NCBI GenBank assembly: GCA_018881555.1
Contig: JACAXG010000034.1
Coordinates: 757,327 to 821,326 of the forward strand
Direction: 5' to 3'
Length of the DNA: 64,000 nucleotides
From: Amblyornis subalaris
Lineage: Eukaryota; Chordata; Aves; Passeriformes; Ptilonorhynchidae
The translations under genes and the position numbers were made by a program. The notes under the pieces are model-generated. The model ran no database searches. It saw only the letters and a program-made list of their open reading frames with translations, and had not been told where the DNA came from. The stretch's first letter is position 1. Every line of letters begins with the position of its first letter. Below, in pieces: positions 12,500-24,816 of this stretch.

Positions 12500-15400
12500 G
12501 TAGGTGTTGCACGACGTGTTTGTGGATGTGCATTTTTGGTGCAAACCGTAGAAAGTATGTTGCTTTTTTTTTTCTGTAGTTTTAGCCCTGCTGTTTCTAA
12601 TTACTTTGTTACTAAATTTTCTTTTGCATTTTATTGCTAGAAATCAAGGTAGCATTAACTGAAATCAGATTGGCAAATGAATACTTGCTCTCATGTTTTC
12701 CAGTGAAGGTTGCTGCACTCTATACAGGATGCGGTTTTACAGTAATTTCTTGAAATCGAAGAAAGTTTGGATTGCCTGATTTTTGTTCTCCGAGGTGTAC
12801 CTTTCAGTAGTTTACTAAAGGTGTTTTAGAGTTTGCTGGCTTGGNTGGTCTGCTTGAGGATGTGTATGGTGTTCTGATTTACCTACAGATTAGTTGGTAT
12901 TTCCTCACAGAAGGACTGTGTTGGTTAAACATGAGAAATTTGGTAGGTACTTACTTTCACGACATCTGAACTTGGCATTAGATTTGGACTAACGCACTCG
13001 GTTGCTCACTTAAAGGCATTATAATCTTAGCTTTTGTAAGCATACCACTTAGATGACTTTTTTTTATATATATATCTATATATATAAATTTTAAAGTCCA
13101 TCCTTACACTTTGATAAATATCAATTTTTTTATACTGTTGTAACAGAATGACTTTTCATTGTAGGTGTTAGTACGTTTATTTAGGCTGGCAGGTGTGTTC
13201 AAGTGAGTTATAGTTCAAGTCATGCATTCCTACNTATAATAGTGTATCATGATTATCTGCTGTAGTTCATATGTATTCAAAAGAAGGCCTTTAATTGGCT
13301 TGCTACTTTCTTTCTATTTTATATTAGTTTTTGTCTGTTTAAACCANGATCATTAAATGCTTTAGTCAGATATCTTTATTGAAAGTTATTTTGAGGATAA
13401 GCTTTTGTTTGTTAAATATTTCAGTGTATGTTTGGAGAGTTCCTAAAAATTACAAATGTTTGTTGAAAATTCTTGGAAAGTGGAGCATTGGGATGATACT
13501 CTGGGCTTATTCAGGTGCNGTAAAAGGTACCTGTATCATATAATAATTTTCAGATTGATTGTATATCTTAATAAAATATAATCATAGTTTTTCTGTTGTA
13601 AGGAAGTTCTAGGTCTTCTTTCTCTAATGATTGAAAATCTTATAATTTNTTGCATTGTCCTTCCTTGTGATAGCCACAGTGCCTGCATCAGTTCAATGTA
13701 TTCTATGAAACATTCGAATGAAGACAGTCTTGCTTTCATTTGGATTTGCACATCTTTTGAAAGTGGTTGCCAGTGTTGTTGCCTCTTTCCTCATCCACAT
13801 GGTAGTGGAGGGGGTTTTACAGGAACACTGCCAGGACATTCAGAGGAGCAGGGAGCTTTTAAGGTTCTGTGGATCCTAAACCAACAGCACAAAGGGAAAA
13901 TACAATGACAGTATGAATAACTTATGAGACTGGACCCCAAAAGAATTAACAGACTTTGAACAAAGTCAGTTTTCAAATAATAAGGATAAAATTTGGAACT
14001 GGTTGGGAGGGTTTTTGAAGCCTTTGGGGATGAGAAACTCATAGAGAGGAGAGAGTTAGGAATTGGGGAAAGAAAGAAATTGTGAAAATAAAGCTGACAT
14101 TTGGTGCAAAGAGAGGGGTGCAGATTGTTTGGCCCATGAGGAAATCCACTGGTCAGGATCTAAGAATAACTTCAGTTTGGTTTTAACGTTCTCTTATTGC
14201 AGGAGTTGTAAAGCTAATACTTAGCCTTTCAGCCTTAGTGTTGTGTTATGTTTTGGTATGTGATATGTGTATGTCTGATATTTTGGTTAATAGGATTTTT
14301 AGTGTGTACATACATGGAAAGCCACTTCGGAACAAGGCAGACTTAAAGGGATGGCTCATTTTTTGCATGTGTAGGTCTGAGTGATTGCTTGAGCTGTTTG
14401 CTTGGATCTGTCCTCTAAAGGCTGCATTGTTCTTTCAGTAGCTGCAGGTTTATTGCACTGAGCATTTCCTGCATCCTTTGCAAAAGGCGTATTAATGTTT
14501 TTCTAGACTATTTTAGGTTCTCCCCCACCCTCCTTTTTTTAAACACTTCAAATATTGTGCTCTAGTCCATAGATGCAAGANTGCTTAAATGGCATTAGGA
14601 TTACCTTTCAAGATACCAAATATATCTTGTTCTTCCACCTTTCAGTAATTGCAACATTTTTCACCAGCTTTCATTTTGGATAGATTGACTTTGAGCTGAA
14701 AAAACCCTGTAGAAATACCATATGTAAATTTGTGTTGCTGTTATTGGGCTGTTTCAGGTTTCTTTATTATTTGCTGTTACTTTTTAATTTGGTGTCTGCT
14801 ATTGATGTATAGTGCTTTGTATTTTACAATATCTCAAACTTTTAAAATATGTTTAATACTGTTATGTTCTGGGGNTTTTGTTCACTTTCAGGATTTAGTA
14901 TTTTCTTTTGTCATTATGCTTCATTATATTTAAAGATCACATGAATGTCTTGGAACANCTAAGTTGCAAGAGCTTTGATCTGCTGGTTCAGCTTGTAATT
15001 TTGATGGTAGTTGCCAGCAGTTTATGGTGCTGACAGCTTGTTGACAAGCGGTATGTGAACAGCTCAAAAATATTTGAGTCAACNTTTTGCTCAAAATGCC
15101 GTTTGTAATCTTATTCCCTTGCAGCTTAAGTGTCAGTAGTTTTCCTGCTTATTCTTTTAATGAAAATTCCTAAGACCAAAATTCTGCTAGGCTGCAGGTG
15201 TTTGGTAAACCTGTATGAAGACCTTTGAGAGGTAAATTGAATCTATTTTAGGACCCTCTACCCATTTGTCTAAAAGTTTTCTTTGATTTTTGCTAAGTTT
15301 AGAAACCCTAATGTACTTCTGATTTTTCCTCTTTATCAAAGAAGAATATTAACTTTGTTGAGTGTTATCAACTTCAGCCACCATTTCCCTGCTTTTGCAC

Positions 15401-15761
15401 TCTGTTGTATATTGGTGAAGCGGTTCTGTTGTGAAAGCAGCCCACAAAAAGCCTGAGNCTGTTCATTGACATGAGCAGGTTTTTTGTTGGACCCCAAAGT
15501 CTCAGTGCTGCGAGAGGAGTGCCTTGGTGTGAAGAAGCCACCTGGGCATGTCCAGCTACTTTGGGTTCCTCGCCGTCAGTGCAGCGCTGGGGATGTGCTG
15601 CCATGTACAACGTGGTTCAAGGGACTGTCTGCGTTGTAATTGTAGTCTCCAAATCCACGTGCTAGTTCAGAACTTGTTTAAGCTGTTACATTTGAATCTT
15701 GCTTGTTTTAAACCGTTTTTCTAGTTTTCATTATTTTTGACATTTTGTTGGTGATTTTTAG
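12500..15761 (+). other. DLG1: Intron between the alternative N-terminal exon and I1A
   Basis: 3262 bp, with GT at 12500 and AG at 15760-15761. It contains an AT microsatellite/hairpin at 13063-13088. The open frame continues to 12640 past the donor but without DLG similarity. Nothing else is recognisable. Confidence 0.75.
13063..13088. repeat. (TA)n microsatellite that forms a hairpin
   Basis: An alternating TA tract is interrupted once by a C (13076). The halves TTTATATATAT and ATATATATAAA are complementary, so the tract is self-pairing and likely to be length-variable. Confidence 0.8.
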
Positions 15762-15854
15762 CCCACAGAAGCTGTTCCTTCCTCTTCTCCCATTGTCCCT
15801 GTGATCCCTGTCCCACCAGTCCCTGCTGAGACCATCCCATCCACCATACCACAG
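15762..15854 (+). CDS. DLG1: DLG1 alternative exon I1A, proline-rich insert
   Basis: This 93-nt exon (31 codons, phase 0 to 0) runs from acceptor TTTTTAG to donor CACAG|GTTTTT. It begins PTEAV and ends STIPQ. The middle is a run of valine/isoleucine-proline pairs (IVPVIPVPPVPAE), which matches the DLG1 insert called I1A, known as a proline-rich segment that offers ligands to SH3-containing partners. The human exon, from memory, is 33 codons, so this copy is about two codons shorter. Because both ends are in phase 0, including or skipping it leaves the frame intact. It lies between the N-terminal exons and I1B, as in mammalian DLG1. Identification as I1A is strong; its tissue pattern cannot be read here. 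Confidence 0.93.
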
Positions 15855-17440
15855 GTTTTTATTCCTTTTGTTTTCTTAAATTTGTTTGACTTTTATTTAT
15901 TTATTTTGTTGCTTTGTTNAAATTCACCTTTTGTTACTCCACACTCAGGTTTGAGGTGAACTGTTAAATACACTAGAATTTCATCCTAACTTTTGTTCAT
16001 TTTATGGCAGCTTTTAGTCCATTTAAATATTTATATTTTGATATGGAAGTAATTANTAAGTTGTGAAAGAACTAAAGGGAAAACACCCAAAAGAATAGGA
16101 AGAAGCAAGAGAATATTTTGTATTCATGTAATAACTTCAGAGCCATTTCACCCTTACTAAAGTGTTATTGCTTGATTTATTTATAAAAAAATTGTCTCAT
16201 CTCATATAAATACTTAATACATGTCTTTTCTTAGTGGCACTTGCATGATGTTTCTCATATTCTCCACCCATTTTGTGGGAATTACTGTTTTGGGGGGCAC
16301 ATAAAATACTACTGGGATTTTTTTATCCCTGAATTCCTAACATACTGGACTCATAAAATATGCTTTTCTCCTGGGCCTTCATCCTTTAGATCCCATAATG
16401 TTCATACACACCCCAAAACAAAAACCAAACCAAAGCTTGTCAAGATGAGTGAAGGCAGTAAGCANGAGTTAACGTTGATATCTTGCATGTAACTTGGAGT
16501 GTGTGACCAGAGCATGGCAAGCTATGGAACAATTTAGGATAGGCAGCATTCTGCTTTTAGGTTTTTGTAACTTTACTGTAACTTCCAGTGCAGAAAACTG
16601 AAATGATGAGTGCACACCTTCTGAAAAGATGGGTCAGTTTTTGGAATTGTTTCGTGACAGATATTTATTAACTTTAAAATGAAGTTAAGCTATCCAGAAT
16701 ATTACTGGAATATTTTTGTAGTATACACGTCAGTATTTTCTTTTTTCTTAAGTTTTGCTTTCAAGCTACTTGGCTAAACTTGAACAAATGGTAATCTTTG
16801 TCTTTGCTACGTTGTTAATTTCTGCTAAGTCATAATTAGCAAAAGTTCTTGGAGTTGGCTGTTTATTAGTGCAATTTCTAGTGGCTGTGTGTTTATTTGA
16901 AGCTGTCACCACTACTTCTTCCAGCAGGAAGACCAGAGATTTGATTAGTTTCAGAAATACTCCCTTCTTATAGAGGGATTCTGCCAACATCAGGATTTGA
17001 GGTGCACAGTCTGTTGCAGCCTATGTCCAGACAGTACCTTTGGAATGCCTGGCACAAAGCTTTTCTCATTCATGTTTGGAAAAGATGGTCAATTGCTGCT
17101 TCTTGATGGAGAATTTGGATAAATGCAGAAGGAGTGTTGGGAACAATCATTTAACTTACAGAAGGGGTTTTGCACTGGTTGGCTGATTTGTGTCTCAAAC
17201 ATACTGTTCGCATAGAAACCTCACCTACTAACAGCAATTTTGCTTTTAGTTGTCTTTTAAGCATGAGAAGAAGAAGACTTGTCTGCCTCAAAAAAAAAAA
17301 AAAGGGAAACCAGCTTTCACTGGCACTGTGTTTTGTTGAATATAATCAGATATTAAAGAATCCTAACATTAAATAAAATATATTCCAAAATGGAATGAAA
17401 AGAACATGACTGAACAATTGATCCTTGCTTTCTTCTCAGC

Positions 17441-17518
17441 TAAACCATAAAAAACATAAATATGGTTTAACTATATTTATGGTACCCTTAACAATAAATT
17501 ATGGTGATGCATAATTTA
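17441..17518. repeat. Cluster of three 9-bp hairpins, two mutually exclusive
   Basis: TAAACCATA (17441-17449) pairs with TATGGTTTA (17461-17469). CATAAATAT (17455-17463) pairs with ATATTTATG (17473-17481) and overlaps the first arm pair, so only one of the two can form at a time. TAAATTATG (17495-17503) pairs with CATAATTTA (17510-17518). All three stems are perfect. Confidence 0.8.
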
Positions 17519-19100
17519 CTCTTATTTTGATAGAATTTGCACTTGAACAAGGAGCAGAAAGGGAAATATAACTTAATGGCAGAAAAGTGTTGTGGGGTAG
17601 CATTGTTTTGACAGAGATTTTCGTTGTGACATAAGAAGCTAGTGCTCAATTCTTTACTGCGTGAAGTGTGCCCATGCTTCTATTGAGAGAATTGCTGGCT
17701 GAGAAAGGCTTTTGATGGTGTTTTGACAGTCAGATGTGTAATCCTTTTTGTTTGCTTTTACTTCTAATATTCTACTCTGTTAATTTGTGTAGATCCCACC
17801 TGATTCTAGTACTTATTAGATGACTTAATTTGTGACACAGCAACCTGATAGCAGATTGATGGCTCCTGTCTAATGATGGTAGATTATTCATCTCAGCCCT
17901 TTGAAAGNTGCTTCTGAGTCATCACTTCTGAAGTTTGTGAGCTGTTAAAAATCACAAGTTCTTCAGAAATATGTTGCTGTCATAGTAATGAAACAAAAAT
18001 TAAGAATATGACTACGTTAATGAAATTGTCATGTTTTTGTAGATCTTTATCTTTGAATGAGTTTCTTCTTTTGCAGCCTGTTTAACTACCTCTAAATATA
18101 TTTCCACACACACATGCATGCATAGGAGATTAAATAAAAAAGGTCTTAAATTTAAACATGATGTATTTCTATACATATAAAAACCCCCTCAGCTTCATTA
18201 AAGCAATAAGGAGATTAACTTTGTTTAGTGCCACTCAATATATCAGCAGTATTTGGAGTCTGGGATATATCCGCACACTCTTCTTTTGTTTGTCTTGCTT
18301 ATGTTCCTAGAGCAGGCTAGATGGTGCCTATTTTAAAGGCAGATAATTGATGCATAAATGGGAAATCTGTTTATTTGGAAATATTTCAGAGAAATGCCAT
18401 CAGTTTTTATGGATTTACTTTCAGTTGAAACCACATTTTGCACAGAAAAATTCCCAGTAGTATGAGAGACCAAAANTGTAAACTTACTCTAGTGGTTTCC
18501 TTGTAAAAATGCTAATATTATTTCAGATTTCTGTGGCAATAATGTCTGACTGCTTATGGCTTGTTAATCCTTAACAATTTTCTGGTGGAAGCATGTGCTG
18601 CTGTGTGGTAAATGAATGTCTGCTGTGGATTTGCTTTTGCAAGTCAGTTTTGTAGGTCCTTTCTTCCCTAAGTTGCATTTCTGCAAGTTTCCATTTTGCA
18701 GTTTGTGGAGGGGAGTGGTGACTGTTCCTGATGGGAAGAAAAGGGAATGGAATCCACCAAAAATTGGTTTTAAGATATTGACTGGCAAAGCAACCTCTGC
18801 ATATCATATCACAAGTACTAGGGTAACTGGCATCATGTCAAATGTTAGTATGACTCAGGTTTTCTTTTGAAAAACAAGGTAATAAATGACAGAACTTGGA
18901 TATTAAAATATGATCTCAGACTTCTCTAACAGTGTGGTTTTGTGTCAGGAAAGCAATTTGTTCAGCATAGTAACAACTGTTTCAGAAGGTCAATTTTGAG
19001 ATTCTCAAGGCGAGGCTGCCTTTTAACAGAACTTTGAGAAAGCCAGCAAGTTAAATGTTGTAAAATTATCATTAATATTGTGTTTTCTTATGCTGTGTAA

Positions 19101-19138
19101 TTTTCTTTTTGTTTTTGTTTTTGTTTTTATTCTTAAAG
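19101..19138 (+). promoter_or_regulatory. DLG1: Repeat-built polypyrimidine tract and acceptor of I1B
   Basis: Three GTTTTT units at 19111-19128 follow a TTTTCTTTTT stretch and lead to the acceptor TTAAAG. The repeat forms the pyrimidine tract of an alternatively used exon, so a change in unit number could alter acceptor strength. That effect is inferred. Confidence 0.6.
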
Positions 19139-19192
19139 GCAAATCCCCCTCCAGTGCTGGTGAATACAGATTCTTTGGAGGCTCCAACATAT
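19139..19192 (+). CDS. DLG1: DLG1 alternative exon I1B
   Basis: This 54-nt exon (18 codons, phase 0 to 0) encodes ANPPPVLVNTDSLEAPTY. That matches the DLG1 insert I1B almost residue for residue; from memory the human form has LETPTY. The donor is ATAT|GTAAGT. The segment lies just before PDZ1 and is also present, in diverged form, in DLG4 and DLG2 (VNTDTLE), so it is an old part of the family rather than a recent insert. Skipping it keeps the frame. With I1A it makes a 49-residue proline-rich block that can be spliced in or out. Confidence 0.95.
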
Positions 19193-21674
19193 GTAAGTCT
19201 ACAATTGCTTTCAATTATAACTTTAAATTATGTTTTATGTATGTAGTTGTGTAGGCCTGTTGTTGCTGTTTAATAAAACCTATTTTGTCTCTCTGGTGGT
19301 GCTTGATTTTGTCAGCTCTCACAATAGTTTTTAAAGTCCTTTTAATAGCTGTTTCATGAAAAAACAATGTTGCAGATTGCAGGTGGGAATTTTTCTGTGA
19401 GTTCCAATGTGTGACAGTGCAGAACACNATTGTTTGAGGTTCCAGAGGTTCAGAACAAGTTGAAGAACAATCTGTTTCTTCAACTATGCAGGCAGATGCT
19501 TTAATATTTAATGTCCATTTCTGTTGCACTTCTCATAAAAACGTTTCTTCATGCAGTGGCTATACTTAAGGTTTTAGTGCTCTAACATTCATAAAAATGG
19601 GTTGGTTCTGTTTGAAACATTAAGGTAATAAGTGTAGTTATGTGGAGGCTGAGATTTTCATTTGTCAGGCATATTTACAACATTTTTATAGAACATCCTT
19701 CATCCAGGGGAAGGCCCTGCTTAGCTTAGGGGGTCTGAGATCCCTTTATAACTTGCAAAAGGTAGACTAGGTCAGNGATTTTATCATGTGATATGTCCTT
19801 GCTCCTGTCTCTGCTACTGTTTGGTTTGTTAGATAAATAAATTCAAAGGTAATTTTTCAAAAGAGAGAGAGAGAGACTATAGAACTGAGCTAAAGGAGAA
19901 TATAAAAATGATGGAGGTGTTTGTTTGCTCCTGTTTATCTAGATGATAGTTTAAAACTGGATTACAGAGTTTTGTACATGGAAATAAGAGACTACTTAAA
20001 TATATTAAGATTGCCATTGTTTTGTCTAATGGCAATGAATAGGGAAATGATTAATTGTCCTTGTTATTTATTTAATTAAAAAAGGAAAGAAAAAAGTGCT
20101 GCATACTGATAAGTCATCATGAACCCTTTTGCAGGTACTGTAATGCTGGATGACTGATTCAGTTAGCACATGTTGTCATTCCTGTAGATAATAGCTTGAG
20201 GACTAAGCTACCATAAAAACTTCTTGATCACAGTGGCTTCTTTTGTGTTGGTGTAGTAATAGATCCAGTTTCATGTATTCAGAAGGTCAAGACCTCTTCC
20301 CTTTTTAATGGAGAAATATCGTGTGTTAAAACCACCGTATCTTTTCCACTGAACAAACTAGCTGGGACATAATCATTTTTGAGATACTGTGCAAAGAAGA
20401 AGATAATCTGTTATGTGTGGAATGGATATGGCTTCTATTGTATTGGGGGAGATATAATTAGAAAGTGAGAGATAAATGAGCTTGATATTAGGCAGCCTGT
20501 AAAAGNTGTGGCATCGCCAGCTTTTGGAGCATTTAAATATGTTAAATAAACACAGGAGAAAGGAAGTAGCTTGATCTTAATTTTGTTTGGGGGTGAATTA
20601 AATTCCCTTTTTTAATTCTCTGCTAGAAAACTGTCAGATTTTAAAATGCTTTCTTCCATACATATGTTTTTTTATCTTTAGTGTGTTAGGAATACAGAAG
20701 TCTATCAGATACTCTGTATCTTAAGGATAGACAAGGTTCTTTGTAAAATAATAGTATAAATGTTATTTCTTACCTTGTGAAATATTTCATCCTAATAGGC
20801 TAGAAATAGAGAATTGCCTGTGGCTGCTGTAGGTAACTGAGGAGGAAAGAATTTGAGTTCCAAGATATCTTAGTAATTAAAAAAAAGTCTTACTTTTGAA
20901 TATAAAATATTTGTTAAATATTTATTAAATATTTGTAATAAGAATTTGTTATTTAATTGATTTTGCTTAGTTTTGATATTAGTTGCTTCTGGTATTTGAT
21001 TCTGTCCTAGTTCTGTAGGCAGCAAAGAATGTGGGTATCATTTCTAACCTGAGGATGACAAGGCTTCTTTCTAGTATTTGGGTTTTTCATCAAGCTTTAT
21101 AAAATATTCTTCTAAACTCTTCTTCTCTTTTTGTTCCTGTTTTAATTTGTTGAACTTTAATCTATGTGTAACGTGATAAATAGTAGTATAAACAGTTGTT
21201 AAATGTTTCTTTAGAAGGGTCTTACCCATTTCTCATGAGGCTCATAAAGCATCAGTCTGATTTTTCTCTGCTCAATGTGGAACAACAATTGGAAAATGCT
21301 GCTCTGCTCTTCCTTCCAATTCTTCTCTACCCCACATCCTCTTTCTTTTTTCTCCGTTTCGAGTTGCTGTATAGCCTGAGGAACATCTGAGGATCTCAAG
21401 AGCATTTTTTCTTTCTGGCAATCAGAAGCAGAGGATCTGTGCCCTCCAGTAGCTGTGTAGAACAGTCTGCTCTCTGAAATGGCAACTTTTAAACCCGTAC
21501 AAAAAGAGTGTCTGATTCATATATACAGAGTGGTGTGAAAATCACATGTGCCCTCTGAGCTCAGTGGTCACTGTGAATCAGCTGAGATTTGATGGCAGTG
21601 AACTGCCAGCCAAGCAAACTGTTTCGTGTGAAGTGTAAAATTCTCTGTAAGTCTCACTTTTCTTTTTTTTATAG
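19193..21674 (+). other. DLG1: Intron between I1B and the pre-PDZ1 exon
   Basis: 2482 bp. It holds an (AG)7 tract at 19862-19875 and a short AAATATTTG-type triple repeat near 20905-20938. Otherwise I see only unremarkable AT-rich sequence. Confidence 0.75.
19862..19875. repeat. (AG)7 microsatellite
   Basis: Seven uninterrupted AG units. Confidence 0.9.
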
Positions 21675-21725
21675 GTCAATGGCACGGATGCAGATTACGA
21701 GTATGAAGAAATTACTCTTGAAAGG
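21675..21725 (+). CDS. DLG1: DLG1 exon: acidic linker into PDZ1
   Basis: This 51-nt exon (17 codons, phase 0 to 0) encodes VNGTDADYEYEEITLER, the conserved segment immediately before PDZ1 in DLG proteins. Its last residues, EEITLER, form the first beta strand of PDZ1. The acceptor follows a long T tract (CTTTTTTTTTATAG); the donor is AAAGG|GTAACA. It is identical in type to the exon that in DLG3 directly receives the N-terminal exon, so the alternative N-terminal exon at 12197 could in principle join here as well as at I1A or I1B; that is inference from matching phases. Confidence 0.96.
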
Positions 21726-22712
21726 GTAACATGCTAAATGTCATTCTGCACTCTGAAATGAGATTTATGATATTTCAATATGAAAAATAGCAATCCAAAC
21801 CAATTCTTACTGTTTTTAATTTTAGGTAGATTATTTAACCTAAAGAAAAAAAGTACATTCAAGTTGCTAAAGCAGGAATTGAAGCTTTTATTAATATCCT
21901 TCACCATTGAGAGTAAAATGGGGGAATGATCTTCTCTAAGATATCCTGCATTTAATGTTGCTAACTAGACTTGTAGAGACCAATAACACAGATTCTGATT
22001 TCATCTCCTCTATTGCTATTTTTGATAGACTTTTACTTATATACTAGTAAGTTCTATACTGAGATTACAAGTGATGTCACATGCATATCTTTGTTAGGTT
22101 TTCTGCGTTGAGATCTAGCTCAGTTCTCTTGAGCTGTACTGTTAGCAAAAAGACAAAAAGAAATAATAGTATCTAATACCTGTGCAGTTGTGGTGGTTGA
22201 GAGTTGAGAGGGTGAAGAGGTCTTGCAGTTGATGGTAAGGGCAAGCAATCCTTGAAGAGAAAAATGTCAGTCTGAATCTCTGTATGTGTGGAGATATATT
22301 AAAGGTGGGATACAAGTTATTTAAGGGCTTCTCTGGGAAAAAGAATTTGTCACTAATAATGTAATGAAGAGCAAATATTTGTATGAATAATCTCAAATGC
22401 CTAGCACAGTAGAGAGAGAAGATTTTATGTAGTTTATCAAGTTCACTTCAATGAGAAGGCTGTGGGGCTGGAACTGTATCTCTTACAGTTATGCAATGAC
22501 TTATGTTTTCCTTACATATGTGTAAGTTGTAATTAGACTTATTTTCATAGAAGTAAGTTATATATGTAGCATACTGCTTANACTGTCATGTAATATTTTT
22601 GTTATCAATGAAAATTGTGTAGATTTGGTTCTGTAGTGAATCAAATTGATACACTAGAATATCTTTTCCCAAAAAAAGAAATGTGTAAATTTTTTTCCCC
22701 CTCTATCTTTAG
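21726..22712 (+). other. DLG1: Intron before the first PDZ1 exon
   Basis: 987 bp, GT-AG. No recognisable repeat or exon. Confidence 0.75.
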
Positions 22713-23932
<1,220 letters not shown>

Positions 23933-24102
23933 GGTTAATGATTGTATCCTACGAGTAAATGAGGTGGATGTTCGGGATGTGACACACAGCAAAGCAGTGG
24001 AAGCGTTGAAAGAAGCGGGATCAATTGTACGATTGTATGTCAAAAGAAGAAAACCTGTCACAGAAAAAATAGTGGAAATCAAACTCGTAAAAGGCCCCAA
24101 AG
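23933..24102 (+). CDS. DLG1: DLG1 exon: PDZ1 second half and start of PDZ2
   Basis: 170 nt. The first base completes the split arginine, then [20 protein letters not shown] and so on for 56 codons, ending with one base of a glycine codon. [10 protein letters not shown] is helix B of PDZ1; its histidine is the class I ligand-specificity residue. RLYVKRRKP closes PDZ1, and [14 protein letters not shown] is the first strand of PDZ2, so this exon spans the very short PDZ1-PDZ2 linker that makes the two domains a tandem unit in the DLG family. An ATG-initiated reading of this exon from 23883 runs through the upstream intron and is not a real start. Confidence 0.97.
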
Positions 24103-24622
24103 GTATGGTGGAAATATAAGGTTTCTGTTTCACAAGAAGGGTAGAGTTGAAACTGTTCTTACAGAATGCAAAGTTTTCTTCTAAATGATAAAAATGTGTT
24201 TCTAGTAATGTGTATCTAGTAATTTTTAAGTACGTTAAAAATTGGAGTAAAATACTTCATTGGATTACCTAGAAAGGGTCTTTGAGAGATTAGAAATAAT
24301 TTAGGGAAAGTAAATGCTGGGCAGTGGTTCTGTAGATATCAGTGGTGATGCTATAGCTCAGCCATGTGCATATGTCACAAGGCATGAAGTAAATGATTTG
24401 GCTTTTGGTGTTTAGAAGTTGTGTAAATGTTATGTCTTTTCTAGAACTTTATTTTCTAGAAAATTATGGAGCTCACTTGAGAAGGCATCAGTATTGCTTC
24501 AGCCAGAGCCTAATATTATGTATATTTATGTGTGATAAGAAGGAGCATTATTATTTATGTAATAATTTGAATCTAATGAATGCAAAAAAGGTTTCTTGAG
24601 TAATGTCTTTATCTTCAAGCAG
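24103..24622 (+). other. DLG1: Intron at the start of PDZ2
   Basis: 520 bp. It splits the first glycine of the PDZ2 GLGF loop (G|GT). No repeat is recognised. Confidence 0.75.

Positions 24623-24816
<194 letters not shown>

Larger units (their letters stand above)
15855..19138 (+). other. DLG1: Intron between I1A and I1B
   Basis: 3284 bp of AT-rich sequence. It contains an A13 run near 17290, three closely spaced hairpins at 17441-17518 and an isolated TGCATG at 18115. The last 30 bases before the acceptor are a (GTTTTT)3-type tract. No other coding exon is seen. Confidence 0.75.

Noticed and set aside
12500..12640. Continuation of the alternative N-terminal open frame
   Set aside because: It runs past a good GTAGGT donor, turns into Phe/Cys-rich low-complexity sequence and loses DLG similarity.
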